This document shows, piece after piece, positions 1 to 8,610 of a DNA stretch of 64,000 nt. The stretch's first letter is position 1. Every line of letters begins with the position of its first letter. The notes below the pieces were generated by a model. That model had not been told where the DNA came from. It made no database searches and saw only the letters and a list, made by a program, of their open reading frames with translations. Source of the stretch: Leucobacter sp. 7(1) (GTDB lineage: Bacteria > Actinomycetota > Actinomycetes > Actinomycetales > Microbacteriaceae); contig NZ_FUID01000002.1 in assembly GCF_900163635.1 (NCBI RefSeq), positions 1-64,000 on the forward strand. Direction: 5' to 3'. The translations under genes and the position numbers were made by a program.

Positions 1-32
1 GCCCCTCCATCCACCTTGCCCACCCCACCGCC

Positions 33-86
33 GAGACCTCAATTTCGCACCTTGCGCGGCAGAGAAAGGTGCAAAATTGGCGTCTC
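33..86. repeat. Palindromic intergenic repeat, copy 1
   Basis: Imperfect inverted repeat with 21-base arms at 33-53 and 66-86, 18 of 21 positions pairing, around a 12-base loop. The core CAATTTCGCACCTT recurs in a second copy at 31351-31410. It lies before the first gene of the window and could form a stem in RNA, so it may terminate transcription from beyond the left edge. Confidence 0.7.
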
Positions 87-206
87 GCGCGGGCTTGGTG
101 CCCCCTGAGCCAGCCGTCCCCCTCAGCGGACCCTCATGCTCCCGCGAGTACGCTCATTGATGCTGCAGGAGGGGCCGCCTCCGTGCCGAGCAGGACGGAC
201 CACCCG

Positions 207-1727
207 ATGCATTCCCTTTCCCTCCCCCGCGTGAGCGTGATTGTTCCCGTGTACAACGCCATGCCGTACCTCACGGGCGCACTGGAGTCGGTACTCGCGC
301 AGGATCTCCCCGAACTCGAAATCATCGTGGTCAACGACGGTTCAACCGACGGGTCAGGAGCGGAACTCGACCGCTTCGCCGCACTAGATCCGCGCGTCCA
401 GGTGCTACACCAGGAGAACAGCGGCTGGCCCGGGCATCCGCGCAACCGCGGCATCGAACGCGCCACCGGCGAGTACCTGTTTTTCATGGATGCCGACGAC
501 ACTATGGCCCCGCAGGCACTCCGCAGCATGGTGGAGCTCGCGGAGCGGGATTCGGCGAAGGGCCCGGCCGAGATCGTGATCCCGCGTTTCGCGGGGACCG
601 GGGGCCGACAGGTGCAGTCGCTTTACAGCCGCCATCCGCAGGGCAGGATCTCGATCTCTCGAGCAATGGAGACGCTGTCTCCGCAGAAGCTGTTCCGGCG
701 GGATTTTGTCGAGCGACACGGGCTCACCTTCCCCGAGGAGAAGGTGCGGCTTGAGGACGGAATTTTCGTGGCTCGGGCGTACACCCTTGCGAACCGAATT
801 CTGTTCTGCGGCGCGGACCCGCTCTACTTCATCGCGCTGCGCGACGACGGGCAGAACATCTCCTCCCGCACAATCGACCCCGATGACTATGTCACGTCAT
901 GCCGCCGGATCGCGCAGACTTTGCGCGACGGGAGCCCGGACGCGGAGACCGGCGAACGCCTCGTGCTCCAGTTCTTCCAGCGCAAGGGGCTCCGGTTCTA
1001 TGCTCCGAAGCGGTGGATTCGGATGTCTTCAGAGACGCGTGCGCGCTGGGTTTCCCTCCACGGGGAGTTCCTTAGGGACTTCCTGCCTGAAGCGCGCGAT
1101 GCAACGCTCTCCAATCCAACCGACCGGCGCAAGTTCGCGCTCATCCGGACGGGCGATCTCGCGGCGCTCGACGCGTTGATCGCGGCCGAGCCGCGTCTCG
1201 CACACGCCGCGCGCGCTATCCGGGTCGAGGAGTCTGCGCACGGCCTTGAGTTTCGCGTCTCGCTCCTCCCGGAGGACGCCACCACGCTTTTCCCCGCCGC
1301 CCCACCGTCCTCGGCCAGGCTCAGTGCGCTTCGCGCGGTGGACCGACTGAGCACAACCTTTGCGGGGAACCGAGGCGTACGCGGGGCGGGCCGCCGTCTT
1401 GCCGAGGCGCTCGCGAGTGGGCTCCCAAGCGCCACGCTGATCCTCAACGGCCGGCGCCGAAATCGTTCGGCGACGCTGAGCGGACGCCCGCTCGGCGTCG
1501 ACGCGCAGTCCGGGGCCGCGGAGTACTCCTTTTTCTTGTCGGATCAGCTCCTCCAGAGCTTCGGGCGGGATCGCGTAGACATGTGGACCGTCGCGGGGAT
1601 CGGGCACGGGCTCTCGGGCGGGCGGGTTCGCCTCACCGCGCTCTCGGGCGCGGTGACCGCGGGCGCCTCGGATCGCTGCTACGTGACGCGCCAGGGCAAC
1701 GCCTCGCTGCGGCTACCGTCAGCCTGA
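207..1727 (+). CDS. Family 2 glycosyltransferase
   Basis: Predicted 506-residue glycosyltransferase with a GT-A fold, transferring a sugar from a nucleotide donor to a cell-wall, teichoic-acid or exopolysaccharide acceptor. Visible motifs are VSVIVPVYN (residues 9-17), NDGSTDGS (43-50) and the metal-binding DADD (95-98), followed by the QENSG...RNRGIERA segment usual in this family and a RLEDGIF acidic motif further on. The last 200 or so residues form an extra domain I do not recognise. The reading frame stays open upstream to 69, but the family fold begins just after the ATG at 207, which has a weak purine-rich stretch before it. No transmembrane segment is obvious. The acceptor cannot be told from sequence. 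Confidence 0.85.
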   Translation: MHSLSLPRVSVIVPVYNAMPYLTGALESVLAQDLPELEIIVVNDGSTDGSGAELDRFAALDPRVQVLHQENSGWPGHPRNRGIERATGEYLFFMDADDTMAPQALRSMVELAERDSAKGPAEIVIPRFAGTGGRQVQSLYSRHPQGRISISRAMETLSPQKLFRRDFVERHGLTFPEEKVRLEDGIFVARAYTLANRILFCGADPLYFIALRDDGQNISSRTIDPDDYVTSCRRIAQTLRDGSPDAETGERLVLQFFQRKGLRFYAPKRWIRMSSETRARWVSLHGEFLRDFLPEARDATLSNPTDRRKFALIRTGDLAALDALIAAEPRLAHAARAIRVEESAHGLEFRVSLLPEDATTLFPAAPPSSARLSALRAVDRLSTTFAGNRGVRGAGRRLAEALASGLPSATLILNGRRRNRSATLSGRPLGVDAQSGAAEYSFFLSDQLLQSFGRDRVDMWTVAGIGHGLSGGRVRLTALSGAVTAGASDRCYVTRQGNASLRLPSA

Positions 1728-1737
1728 GTCGGCACGC

Positions 1738-2976
1738 TCAGCACCAGTGTGGTGCGAAGCCGATGAGGCTGCGGATCAGCATCCCGGAGCGCGCGTCACG
1801 GAACTGTGTCGTTGTGTGCGTCATGCCGGGTCGACCCGGCCGCCCGTCAAGCTCACCTTCCGCCGAGGTCACCTCTACGGCAACGACGCGACCGCCGGGT
1901 GCCGCGCACACGGCACCCACGCGGCTGCCGGTTCCGGGCGGTGAGAACCACACGCGCTCGCCGTCCGCGGTGCGGCGGATCACCTGGCTCCGGTCGGCGC
2001 TGGGCAACACCTCGGCCCCGCCTGACACGGTGACGGCACCGTCAGGCGCGGGCAGCAGCAGCTGAAGGGGATCGTCACTCGGAATCCGTGTTGCCGGTTC
2101 TCCCAGGAGCGGGTGCGCGCGCCAGCCCTGGCCTGCGGCGTCGCGGATCACGAGCGCGCCCTGTCCGGGCGCAAAACGCCAGTCAGACACGGAAATGGCG
2201 GTACCACCCTCGTCTCGGACAACCTCGGAAGCACCCGTCGTGCCACGACCGTCAAAAACAAGAAGGGCGTGATCAAGGAGTTTGCCCTCGACCACAAGCC
2301 CAGTTGCGACGACCCCAAACGTCAGCGCCGCCGGATCCGCCCGGAGTTGTGCAAGTGTTCCGTCAGTGTCACGAATGACAGGCTGGAAGGTGCCGTCTGC
2401 AATCGCGTAGGTGCCGAGCGCCTGGTGCTCGGATTCCGGCGTGGCCCCATCTTGCACAACCACGAAGCGATCGGGCAGCATCGCATAGTCGTGAATGCTC
2501 ACCCCCGGGCGAAACTCCGTCGGGCGGCCGCCGCGGACCAGGTCATCACTGACAAAGCGATCCTGCTCGGGGGCGCCCCGCACCAGGGTGGTGACGCGCG
2601 CATCGGGTGCCGAAAGCCAGGTGTCGAGCTCGCCGCGCACGCCGGTCGCCGCGCTCGTGACTCCGAGCGTGAGCCGCAGCGTGCTGGCGTAGTCGAGGCG
2701 GGTCCCGAGATTCAGGGCAACCGCGGTGCCATCCGTGGAGACGGTAACGGGCACCTCGGGTTCGGTGCGGATGTCCGCGGGCGTGACCTCGGTGACCGGC
2801 TGGCTGAGCCTGACGGTGACCCGCGCTTCATCAGTCTCGGTGAGCGCCGCGGGGCGCGATTCGACAGCGATGATGCGCGGGGGTTGCAGCACATTCGCGG
2901 CGGCCAGTCCGCCTGCACACAGCAGCACTACGCTGAGGAGGCCGGCGGTGCGGGCGCGGAATCGGCTAGCTGACAT
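1738..2976 (-). CDS. Exported protein of the zinc locus, unknown function
   Basis: A 412-residue protein starting with a basic stretch and one hydrophobic segment (about residues 8-26), so it is probably secreted or membrane-anchored; no lipobox is seen. Residues 30-125 look like an Ig-like or bacterial-surface beta domain (RVTVRLSQPVTEVTPADI and following). The remainder alternates short beta-type repeats with Gly/Asp turns, compatible with a beta-propeller. It ends in FAPHWC. It is the last gene of the leftward aztA run and its ATG overlaps the preceding gene by 11 bases, implying translational coupling and a role with the permease pair. I do not recognise the family; AztD-like folds are possible but the His-rich loops are absent. 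Confidence 0.7.
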   Translation of the reverse strand: MSASRFRARTAGLLSVVLLCAGGLAAANVLQPPRIIAVESRPAALTETDEARVTVRLSQPVTEVTPADIRTEPEVPVTVSTDGTAVALNLGTRLDYASTLRLTLGVTSAATGVRGELDTWLSAPDARVTTLVRGAPEQDRFVSDDLVRGGRPTEFRPGVSIHDYAMLPDRFVVVQDGATPESEHQALGTYAIADGTFQPVIRDTDGTLAQLRADPAALTFGVVATGLVVEGKLLDHALLVFDGRGTTGASEVVRDEGGTAISVSDWRFAPGQGALVIRDAAGQGWRAHPLLGEPATRIPSDDPLQLLLPAPDGAVTVSGGAEVLPSADRSQVIRRTADGERVWFSPPGTGSRVGAVCAAPGGRVVAVEVTSAEGELDGRPGRPGMTHTTTQFRDARSGMLIRSLIGFAPHWC

Positions 2977-3712
2977 ACGGATCCTCCGGTTCGGGCACGA
3001 GCTCAACGCTCGCGGGTAGGAGCACCGCGGCCCAGCGGCTGGTGACGCTCGGGTTCGGCGCGAATGCCCCGTTCGTCCGAACCCAGTCTCCAGCGGCGAA
3101 CTCGGCCTGCCAGCCGGGCCTGTACACGGGCACTCCCACGGGTTGCGCATCGACCGCGCAGCAGGTGATGGCATACCGGGTCACGACAAAGAGCGATTCC
3201 GGATCGTCGGGATCCGGCGTGATGAATCCGAGGAGCTCGGCCCCACGCCCCGTGACAGCCCCGGAGTCTGGCCCGCGCACCAAGAGCGCCCACTGTCGGA
3301 TCGTGAGATCACCGTCGTCAAGCTGGGCGAGATCGCTGCTGCCGCCGGATCCCAGCTCGCTTCCGATTCCCGCTCCCTCCGGTGTGGCGCGCTGGGCCAC
3401 GGCCTCCGGGCTCAGCGTCGCGGGTGGGAGCAGCACGGCCGCCCCGGCAAAGCACAGCGCGAGCACCATGCCTGCCCGCCCACGCCAGCCGCTGGTGTCC
3501 TGTGCGCCGGCTTGCGGGGTCCGCTCGCGGGCCCGCATGGCGCAGGCAGCACACCAGACAACGCCCGCGACGGACACCATCACGATGGTGAACCAGACGG
3601 AGCGGGGGTGGATGTACCACTCCAGCCGACCGGACAGGGCGAGCGAACTCGTGATCGCTATGCCAGCGACAAGCAGCACGAGCCCGGGGCGGCGGTTCGG
3701 CTTAGGCGACAA
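2966..3712 (-). CDS. TIGR03943-type permease partner (YcgQ-like)
   Basis: A 248-residue membrane protein with two N-terminal hydrophobic helices (about 8-28 and 38-60), a third near residue 80, and a C-terminal soluble part carrying the segment TRYAITCCAVDAQPVGVPVY, characteristic of the YcgQ/TIGR03943 family. Such proteins nearly always sit next to a DUF318 permease, as here. The start is a TTG inside the last codons of that permease (11-base overlap), with a G-rich Shine-Dalgarno-like stretch about 7 bases before it. In several bacteria this pair belongs to the zinc-starvation (Zur) regulon, which fits its place behind aztA. The transported species is not established. Confidence 0.85.
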   Translation of the reverse strand: MSPKPNRRPGLVLLVAGIAITSSLALSGRLEWYIHPRSVWFTIVMVSVAGVVWCAACAMRARERTPQAGAQDTSGWRGRAGMVLALCFAGAAVLLPPATLSPEAVAQRATPEGAGIGSELGSGGSSDLAQLDDGDLTIRQWALLVRGPDSGAVTGRGAELLGFITPDPDDPESLFVVTRYAITCCAVDAQPVGVPVYRPGWQAEFAAGDWVRTNGAFAPNPSVTSRWAAVLLPASVELVPEPEDPYVS

Positions 3713-4721
3713 GATTCATCCCCCACCCGATTGCTGCAGCGCATGCAGCGATTACCCCGGCGAGGAGGGCGATTGTGCGCCCGGTGAATGTAGTGCGCAT
3801 CAGCGCCACCATTTTCACGTCCATCATCGCGCCGAAGAGCAGGAAGGCCACGATGCTTCCCGGCAGAAACGCGGCGCTCAGTGAGAGTATGAAAAACGCG
3901 TCAACGTTGGAACACAGCGAGATCACGAACGCGAGCGCAATGAGCGCCAGCACCGACCACAGCGGGTGCGCGCCGAGCGCAATGAGCGCGCTGCGCGGCA
4001 CTCCCACCTGAATCGCGCCCGCAAGCAGTGAGCCCAACGCGAGGGCCGGCATCAGCTGCGAGAGCTCCGTGAGGAAGCTGTCCGCGCTGCGGGAGATGCG
4101 ACTCCCACTCGGTGCGTGCGCGTGCTCACAGGCCGCCCGGAACCCGGGTGCCAGCAGATCGCTCGGCTGCGGATGCGCACTCAACCACCATCCGAGCAGA
4201 TTCGCGATCACAAATCCGCCACCGATGCGCGCGATCAGAATCCAGGAGTCCCAACCGAACGCGTGGGCGGTGGTGAGAATCGTTACCGGGTTCAGGATCG
4301 GCGCAGCGAGCAGGAACGTCATCGCCTCGGCCGGTGCGAAGCCGCGCTGAATCAGGCCGCGCGCCAACGGCACGTTGCCGCACTCGCAGACGGGCAGCAC
4401 AACGCCGCACAGCGAGAGCACCATGCGGCGGGGCCCAGGGCGGCGAGGCAGGAGGCGTTCGAGTGCCCCGGCGGGGAGCCACACCTGCACAGCGATGGAG
4501 AGCAGCGTGCCCAGGATCACGAAGGGCAACGACTCGACAAACACGGCGAGGGCGAGCGTGACGAGGTCGCTCGCCGCCGCGGACAGCCACGGCGCATCGC
4601 CCGGCAGGATCGCACGCAGCGCGATCAGCCCGAGAATGGTCGCCCCGCTCCCGACCGCGAGCGCGGCGATGCGGGTGCGGCCTACCGACGCTGGCGGCCG
4701 CTGCCGCGCGAGGAGCCTCAC
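3702..4721 (-). CDS. DUF318/YcgR-type permease
   Basis: A 339-residue multi-pass membrane protein, predicted permease of the DUF318 (YcgR, ArsP-like) family, with about eight hydrophobic helices in two blocks and the conserved segments GVVLPVCECGNVPLARGL and FVISLCSNVDAFF. The first contains the Cys-Glu-Cys centre typical of the family, the second the matching Cys-Ser-Asn. The chosen GTG start overlaps the aztA stop codon as GTGA, a strong sign of coupled translation; the frame is open further upstream inside aztA but without a better start. Its partner follows with an 11-base overlap. Its role in metal homeostasis is inferred from the neighbours. Confidence 0.85.
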   Translation of the reverse strand: MRLLARQRPPASVGRTRIAALAVGSGATILGLIALRAILPGDAPWLSAAASDLVTLALAVFVESLPFVILGTLLSIAVQVWLPAGALERLLPRRPGPRRMVLSLCGVVLPVCECGNVPLARGLIQRGFAPAEAMTFLLAAPILNPVTILTTAHAFGWDSWILIARIGGGFVIANLLGWWLSAHPQPSDLLAPGFRAACEHAHAPSGSRISRSADSFLTELSQLMPALALGSLLAGAIQVGVPRSALIALGAHPLWSVLALIALAFVISLCSNVDAFFILSLSAAFLPGSIVAFLLFGAMMDVKMVALMRTTFTGRTIALLAGVIAACAAAIGWGMNLVA

Positions 4722-5383
4722 GCCGTCGCCATGGAGTCGAGGCGTATGAGCCGATCCGCAGCGGCGATGTCTTCGGGGTCGTGGCTCACGCAACACACAG
4801 AAACCCCGCGCTGGGCGGACGCGGCAAGGATCTCCCGGGTTCTCGCACGGCTTGCCGCATCAAGGCCGGCGGCGGGCTCGTCCAGCAGCAGGATCTGCGC
4901 ACCGGTGGCCAGCCCCTGAGCAATGAGTACCCGTTGCCGTTGTCCACCCGAAAGGCTCGCGAAATCGTGTGCGGAGAACCCTGCGAGGTCCACGGCGGCG
5001 AGCGCGTCGGAGACGGCTGCGGCGATTTCGCGCCGGCTTCGTCGCGGCACCCGAGCCAGACTCGTTGCGGCGCTGCGCGCGGCGCGTCGCCCTGGGCGTG
5101 CGGCCCCGATCGTGACCGCGTCTGCCACGGTGAGCGGGAGGCCGGGTGGCGCGAGTGGGCGCTGCACCACGAGCGCCACGGGGCTCGCCCGGTGCACGGT
5201 GCCCGCGTAGGGCGCGCGTACTCCGGCGAGGATCTCAAGCAGTGTTGATTTGCCGGCACCGTTGGGGCCGGAAATCACGGTGACCGTTCCCCAGGGCACG
5301 CTGAGGTCGATCCCTGTCAGCACAGGGGTGTGGCCGTATCTGGCGTGGATTCCGGCGGCGCGAATCGCGGTGTCGTGTTCCAT
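4718..5383 (-). CDS. aztA: Zinc ABC transporter ATP-binding protein AztA
   Basis: A 221-residue ABC ATPase that would power zinc import with the divergent AztB permease and AztC binding protein. It shows Walker A GPNGAGKST (39-47), a Q-loop near VVQRP (about 73), the signature LSGGQRQR (about 143), Walker B ILLLDEPAAGLD and the switch SHDPED. The ATG at 5383 is favoured because a TAGATT -10 box lies seven bases before it, so the mRNA would be leaderless. A Zur-like operator overlaps the promoter. Splitting aztA from aztBC around one operator, and following it with the DUF318/TIGR03943 pair, is the unusual part of the locus. Confidence 0.88.
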   Translation of the reverse strand: MEHDTAIRAAGIHARYGHTPVLTGIDLSVPWGTVTVISGPNGAGKSTLLEILAGVRAPYAGTVHRASPVALVVQRPLAPPGLPLTVADAVTIGAARPGRRAARSAATSLARVPRRSRREIAAAVSDALAAVDLAGFSAHDFASLSGGQRQRVLIAQGLATGAQILLLDEPAAGLDAASRARTREILAASAQRGVSVCCVSHDPEDIAAADRLIRLDSMATA

Positions 5384-5390
5384 GTCACGA

Positions 5391-5396
5391 AATCTA
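5391..5396 (-). promoter_or_regulatory. -10 box of leaderless aztA promoter
   Basis: TAGATT on the minus strand, seven bases before the aztA ATG, with no Shine-Dalgarno sequence in between. Confidence 0.55.
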
Positions 5397-5401
5397 CCAT
5401 G

Positions 5402-5420
5402 TTGAGAATGGTTCTCGTTA
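5402..5420. promoter_or_regulatory. Zur-like operator between aztA and aztB
   Basis: The 55-base gap between the divergent zinc genes holds TTGAGAATGGTTCTCGTTA, with a GAGAA-TGG-TTCTC inverted repeat. It resembles the AT-rich Zur/Fur palindromes (TGAxAATGxTTxTCA type) of Actinobacteria. It covers the -35 region of aztB and the upstream part of the aztA promoter, so one repressor could silence both directions when zinc is sufficient. Confidence 0.7.
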
Positions 5421-5430
5421 TCTGTATGGT
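5402..5430 (+). promoter_or_regulatory. aztB promoter, leaderless
   Basis: TTGAGA (5402-5407), 17-base spacer, TATGGT (5425-5430), then eight bases to the aztB ATG at 5439. The match to TTGACA-17-TANNNT and the absence of a ribosome site point to a leaderless transcript. Confidence 0.6.
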
Positions 5431-5438
5431 CGTGTGTC

Positions 5439-6305
5439 ATGCACTGGATTCTCGACGCCCTCGGCACCGCGTTCTTCACTCGCGCCCTCATGGGCGGTGC
5501 CCTGGTGGCGATCATCTGCGGCGTGGTCGGGACCTGGGTAGTGATCCGTGGCATGGCGTTTCTCGGGGAGGCACTCGGGCACGGCATGTTGCCCGGCGTT
5601 GCCATCGCAACGCTCACAGGAGTGTCGCCCATGCTCGGCGGCGCCGTCACCGCGGCCCTCATGAGCGCACTGATCGGCGCCCTCCAGCGGCGCGGCAAAC
5701 TCTCCTACGACACAAGCATCGGCCTGCTTTTTGTGGCCATGTTGGCTCTCGGGGTGGTCATCGTCTCGCACTCGGGCAGCTTTGCCACCGACGCGACGGC
5801 GCTACTCTTTGGCGACGTGCTGGCGATCTCCGCCACCGATCTCCTGTTCCTCGGAAGCGCGACGGCCCTCACCGTCGGGGTCGCGGCCGCCGGGCACCGG
5901 GCCTTCGTCGCGCTCGCCTTCGACCCGCGGATCGCACAGGCTCTGGGGCACCGCATCAGGCTCGCCGGAGCGGCGCTCACCGGACTCGTCACCCTCGCAG
6001 TCGTCGCTTCCGCCCAAGCCGTCGGCACACTCCTCGTCGTCGCACTTCTCCTCGGCCCCGCCGTCGCCGCAAGCCCGTGGAGTCGCCAGATCCCGCACCG
6101 CATGGCGTTTGCCGGGGCCGCGGGCATCGCCGCGGTGGCACTCGGACTGACGGTGTCCTGGCACGCCGCCACTGCCGCCGGGGCCACGATCGCGATCAGC
6201 GCGATCGCCCTCGCCGGGGCGTCGCATCTGGCACATTTCGTCGCCACTCGTCGACGCACACCTCGCCCACACCTGACCGTCACTCCCCTGGAAAGCCACG
6301 CATGA
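5439..6305 (+). CDS. aztB: Zinc ABC transporter permease AztB
   Basis: A 288-residue integral membrane protein of the ZnuB/MntB (ABC-3) family with eight or so hydrophobic helices, forming the zinc channel in the cytoplasmic membrane. Family segments include GTWVVIRGMAFLGEALGHG near residue 30, the usual ATPase-contact region, and the conserved LVVALLLGPAVAA about residue 190. Its ATG follows a leaderless promoter carrying the Zur-like operator, and its TGA overlaps the ATG of the next gene as ATGA. The order aztB-aztD-aztC-aztD in one coupled run supports assignment to the Azt rather than Znu type. Confidence 0.88.
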   Translation: MHWILDALGTAFFTRALMGGALVAIICGVVGTWVVIRGMAFLGEALGHGMLPGVAIATLTGVSPMLGGAVTAALMSALIGALQRRGKLSYDTSIGLLFVAMLALGVVIVSHSGSFATDATALLFGDVLAISATDLLFLGSATALTVGVAAAGHRAFVALAFDPRIAQALGHRIRLAGAALTGLVTLAVVASAQAVGTLLVVALLLGPAVAASPWSRQIPHRMAFAGAAGIAAVALGLTVSWHAATAAGATIAISAIALAGASHLAHFVATRRRTPRPHLTVTPLESHA

Positions 6306-7567
6306 ACGCCACCCCCCACACCGCTGCCATCGGCACGCTCCTCGCGCTCACCCTGATCGGGTGCACTCCGACCGCCACTCCGCACGCCCCAACCCCTCAG
6401 CCCGACGCGCCTCCAACGACCGAACCCGGTTCCCACCACGGCGATATTGCGGGGGCCGAGGAAGTCAGCGAACCACCGTTACACCTCGTCACCATCGACG
6501 CACATGGGGCGGTGGGACTGTTCGATCTCTTGAGCGGATCTGAGTCGTCACTCGGCACCATCGCTCCCCCGGTCACCGCCACGAGCGACGGCAGGTACGT
6601 CTTCGCTGCCCGCGAAGACGGGTTCGACATCATCGATAGCGCCGCGTGGACGTGGGATCACGGGGACCACTTCCACTACTACCGCGGAACGCCCGCTCTG
6701 CTCGGCACCATACCGGGGAGCGGCCTGGGCACCACCGTGGGTGGCCCGCTTGCCACAGCCGGACACTCCGGCGTCTTTTTCCCCAGCTCTGGTGAAGCCG
6801 TACTCCTCGACAACGCAGCGCTCGCCGAGGGCCGGATCACGGAATCATTCCGTATTCAGGTGACGCCCCACGCGGGTCTCCTTGCGCCGCTGGGAGATGG
6901 TGCCGTTGTCACCGAGGTCGACACCCCCGCAGACGCCGAGAACGGACCCAACCGCGTACGCTTCCTCACCGCCGACGGAACCCCGGCCACCACCTCGGCA
7001 CCCTGCCCGTCGGCATCCGGTGCCCAGGTGACCCGGGTCGGCGTGGTGATCGGCTGCAGCGACGGGGCTGTTCTGGGCACGATCGACGCGGCGGGAGAGC
7101 CACACTTCACGCACATCCCACTCCCCGATCTCAGCGCTGCCCCCGCGACGGAGTTTGCGGGCCGCAAGGGTCGTCCCGCTGTCGCCGGGCTCGGCACAGA
7201 TTCGGGATTCTGGCTCCTTGACACCCGCGCCCAGGGCTGGAAGTGGACAGCAAGCGATGTCCCCCTCATTCGCGCGGTCGCAGTGGACGACGCGGCAGGC
7301 CACGTCGTGACGCTCGATCAGGACGGTCGCGTACGCGTGTTCAGCGCGGGGGTCGAGCGTGCTGTGACGGCACCGCTCCTCACCGCGGCGGACCTCACGC
7401 AGGCAGCCGAACCGGCGATCTCCCTCACTGTCGATGCGAACCGGGCCTATCTCGGCTCACAGGAACTTGGGACCGTGTTCGAAATCGACTTCGCGGATTC
7501 CGCACGCATCGCCCGCGAGCTTCGTCCCGCAGTCGGACCGACCCTCCTCGCGGAGACCGGACGATGA
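6302..7567 (+). CDS. aztD: AztD-type zinc metallochaperone lipoprotein, copy 1
   Basis: A 421-residue lipoprotein: LTLIGC lipobox with the acylated Cys at residue 21, a short Pro/His linker, then a beta-propeller-like body with repeated hydrophobic-Gly-Asp strands. The AztD family collects periplasmic or surface zinc and passes it to AztC. A histidine loop WDHGDHFHYY lies at 119-127. A Cys pair (PCPSASG ... IGC) is spaced as in the second copy and may form a disulfide. The second histidine cluster of copy 2 is absent at the matching place. ATGA overlaps couple it to aztB and to aztC. Assignment rests on context and fold pattern. Confidence 0.8.
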   Translation: MNATPHTAAIGTLLALTLIGCTPTATPHAPTPQPDAPPTTEPGSHHGDIAGAEEVSEPPLHLVTIDAHGAVGLFDLLSGSESSLGTIAPPVTATSDGRYVFAAREDGFDIIDSAAWTWDHGDHFHYYRGTPALLGTIPGSGLGTTVGGPLATAGHSGVFFPSSGEAVLLDNAALAEGRITESFRIQVTPHAGLLAPLGDGAVVTEVDTPADAENGPNRVRFLTADGTPATTSAPCPSASGAQVTRVGVVIGCSDGAVLGTIDAAGEPHFTHIPLPDLSAAPATEFAGRKGRPAVAGLGTDSGFWLLDTRAQGWKWTASDVPLIRAVAVDDAAGHVVTLDQDGRVRVFSAGVERAVTAPLLTAADLTQAAEPAISLTVDANRAYLGSQELGTVFEIDFADSARIARELRPAVGPTLLAETGR

Positions 7568-8559
7568 GCGGGGCACCGCAACGTCAGGCTGCGGCGACCC
7601 GATCCGCTCGCCTCGCCACCAGCCTCGCGCTCAGCGCGCTTCTCGCCATGACGGGGTGCGCGCCGGCCACTGTCGAAGGTGACACCGCAGCCTCGAACGC
7701 GCCGACAATCGTGGTCACCACCAACATTTTGGGCGACGTCGTCGCGAATATTGTGGGCGACGCGGCAGCGGTCACGACGCTGATGCGGCCGGGCGCAGAT
7801 CCGCACTCGTTCGAGATCTCAGCTCCGGAGGCCGCGGCGCTTGACGAGGCCGATCTCGTTGTCGCCAACGGACTCGGACTCGAAGAGGGCGTACAACATC
7901 ATCTGGATCGAGTGACCGAAGCCGGCGGTGCAGTATTCGTCGCCGGAGACCACATTACGCCGCTGGGCGCGGGGTCTAGGAGCCCCGGCAGTACCGCTGA
8001 CCCGGCGACCCCCGATCCGCACTTCTGGACCGACCCACAGCGCATGCAGGAGGTCACCCTCGCCCTCACCGACACACTCACGAGCGGCGCGCTCACCGGT
8101 CTTGGCCCAGCCGCCCGTGCCGAGATCGCCGAGCGAGGTGCCGCGTATCGGGCGGAGCTCAGCGCACTCGACCAAGACATCGCAGACCGATTTGCTGCGA
8201 TCCCCGCCGAACGACGAACTCTCGTCACCAACCACCACGTGTTCGCATACCTCGCGGAGCGCTACGACTTTCATGTCCTCGGGACCGCGATCCCGGGCGG
8301 CACGACACTCGCGGCGCCGAGCGCTGCCGACCTGAAAGACCTCGTGGACACCATTACCGAGGCGGGTGTCCCCACGATCTTCGCGGAATCGTCCGCGCCG
8401 GATCGACTCATGCGGGTGCTTGCCGATGAAGCCGGGATCGAGGTTCAGGTCGCGGAGCTGTTCACCGAGTCGCTGTCACCCCCGGGCGGCGGGGCAGAGA
8501 GCTACACCGAAATGCTCACCACCAACGCCGCACGCATCGCAGACGGCCTCGACAACTAG
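7564..8559 (+). CDS. aztC: Zinc-binding lipoprotein AztC
   Basis: A 331-residue ZnuA/TroA-type (SBP family 9) binding protein, lipid-anchored through LLAMTGC (Cys 32). It captures zinc for the AztAB transporter. Likely metal ligands are His81 (ADPHSFE), His153 (DPHFWTDP), His224 or 225 (TNHHVFAY) and an acidic residue around 275-280. The long His-rich loop of ZnuA is missing: only a short Gly/Ser/Pro stretch stands before DPHFW. This is the property that sets AztC apart, since its zinc comes from AztD. The ATG overlaps the stop of the first aztD as ATGA. Confidence 0.88.
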   Translation: MSGAPQRQAAATRSARLATSLALSALLAMTGCAPATVEGDTAASNAPTIVVTTNILGDVVANIVGDAAAVTTLMRPGADPHSFEISAPEAAALDEADLVVANGLGLEEGVQHHLDRVTEAGGAVFVAGDHITPLGAGSRSPGSTADPATPDPHFWTDPQRMQEVTLALTDTLTSGALTGLGPAARAEIAERGAAYRAELSALDQDIADRFAAIPAERRTLVTNHHVFAYLAERYDFHVLGTAIPGGTTLAAPSAADLKDLVDTITEAGVPTIFAESSAPDRLMRVLADEAGIEVQVAELFTESLSPPGGGAESYTEMLTTNAARIADGLDN

Positions 8560-8610
8560 ACCCCGGCCGCGCAGCGGCCACCCATCACACACCCCTCAGA
8601 AAGGGACCGA

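Noticed and set aside
5330-6301. Long upstream extension of the first aztD frame
   Set aside because: It overlaps aztB throughout, is Arg/Ser-rich, and the lipoprotein signal begins at the ATG 6302.
8565-8579. GGCCGC-GCA-GCGGCC hairpin between aztC and the second aztD as terminator
   Set aside because: Stem of only six bases, 3-base loop and no U-run; more likely a weak modulator, so not listed as a terminator.
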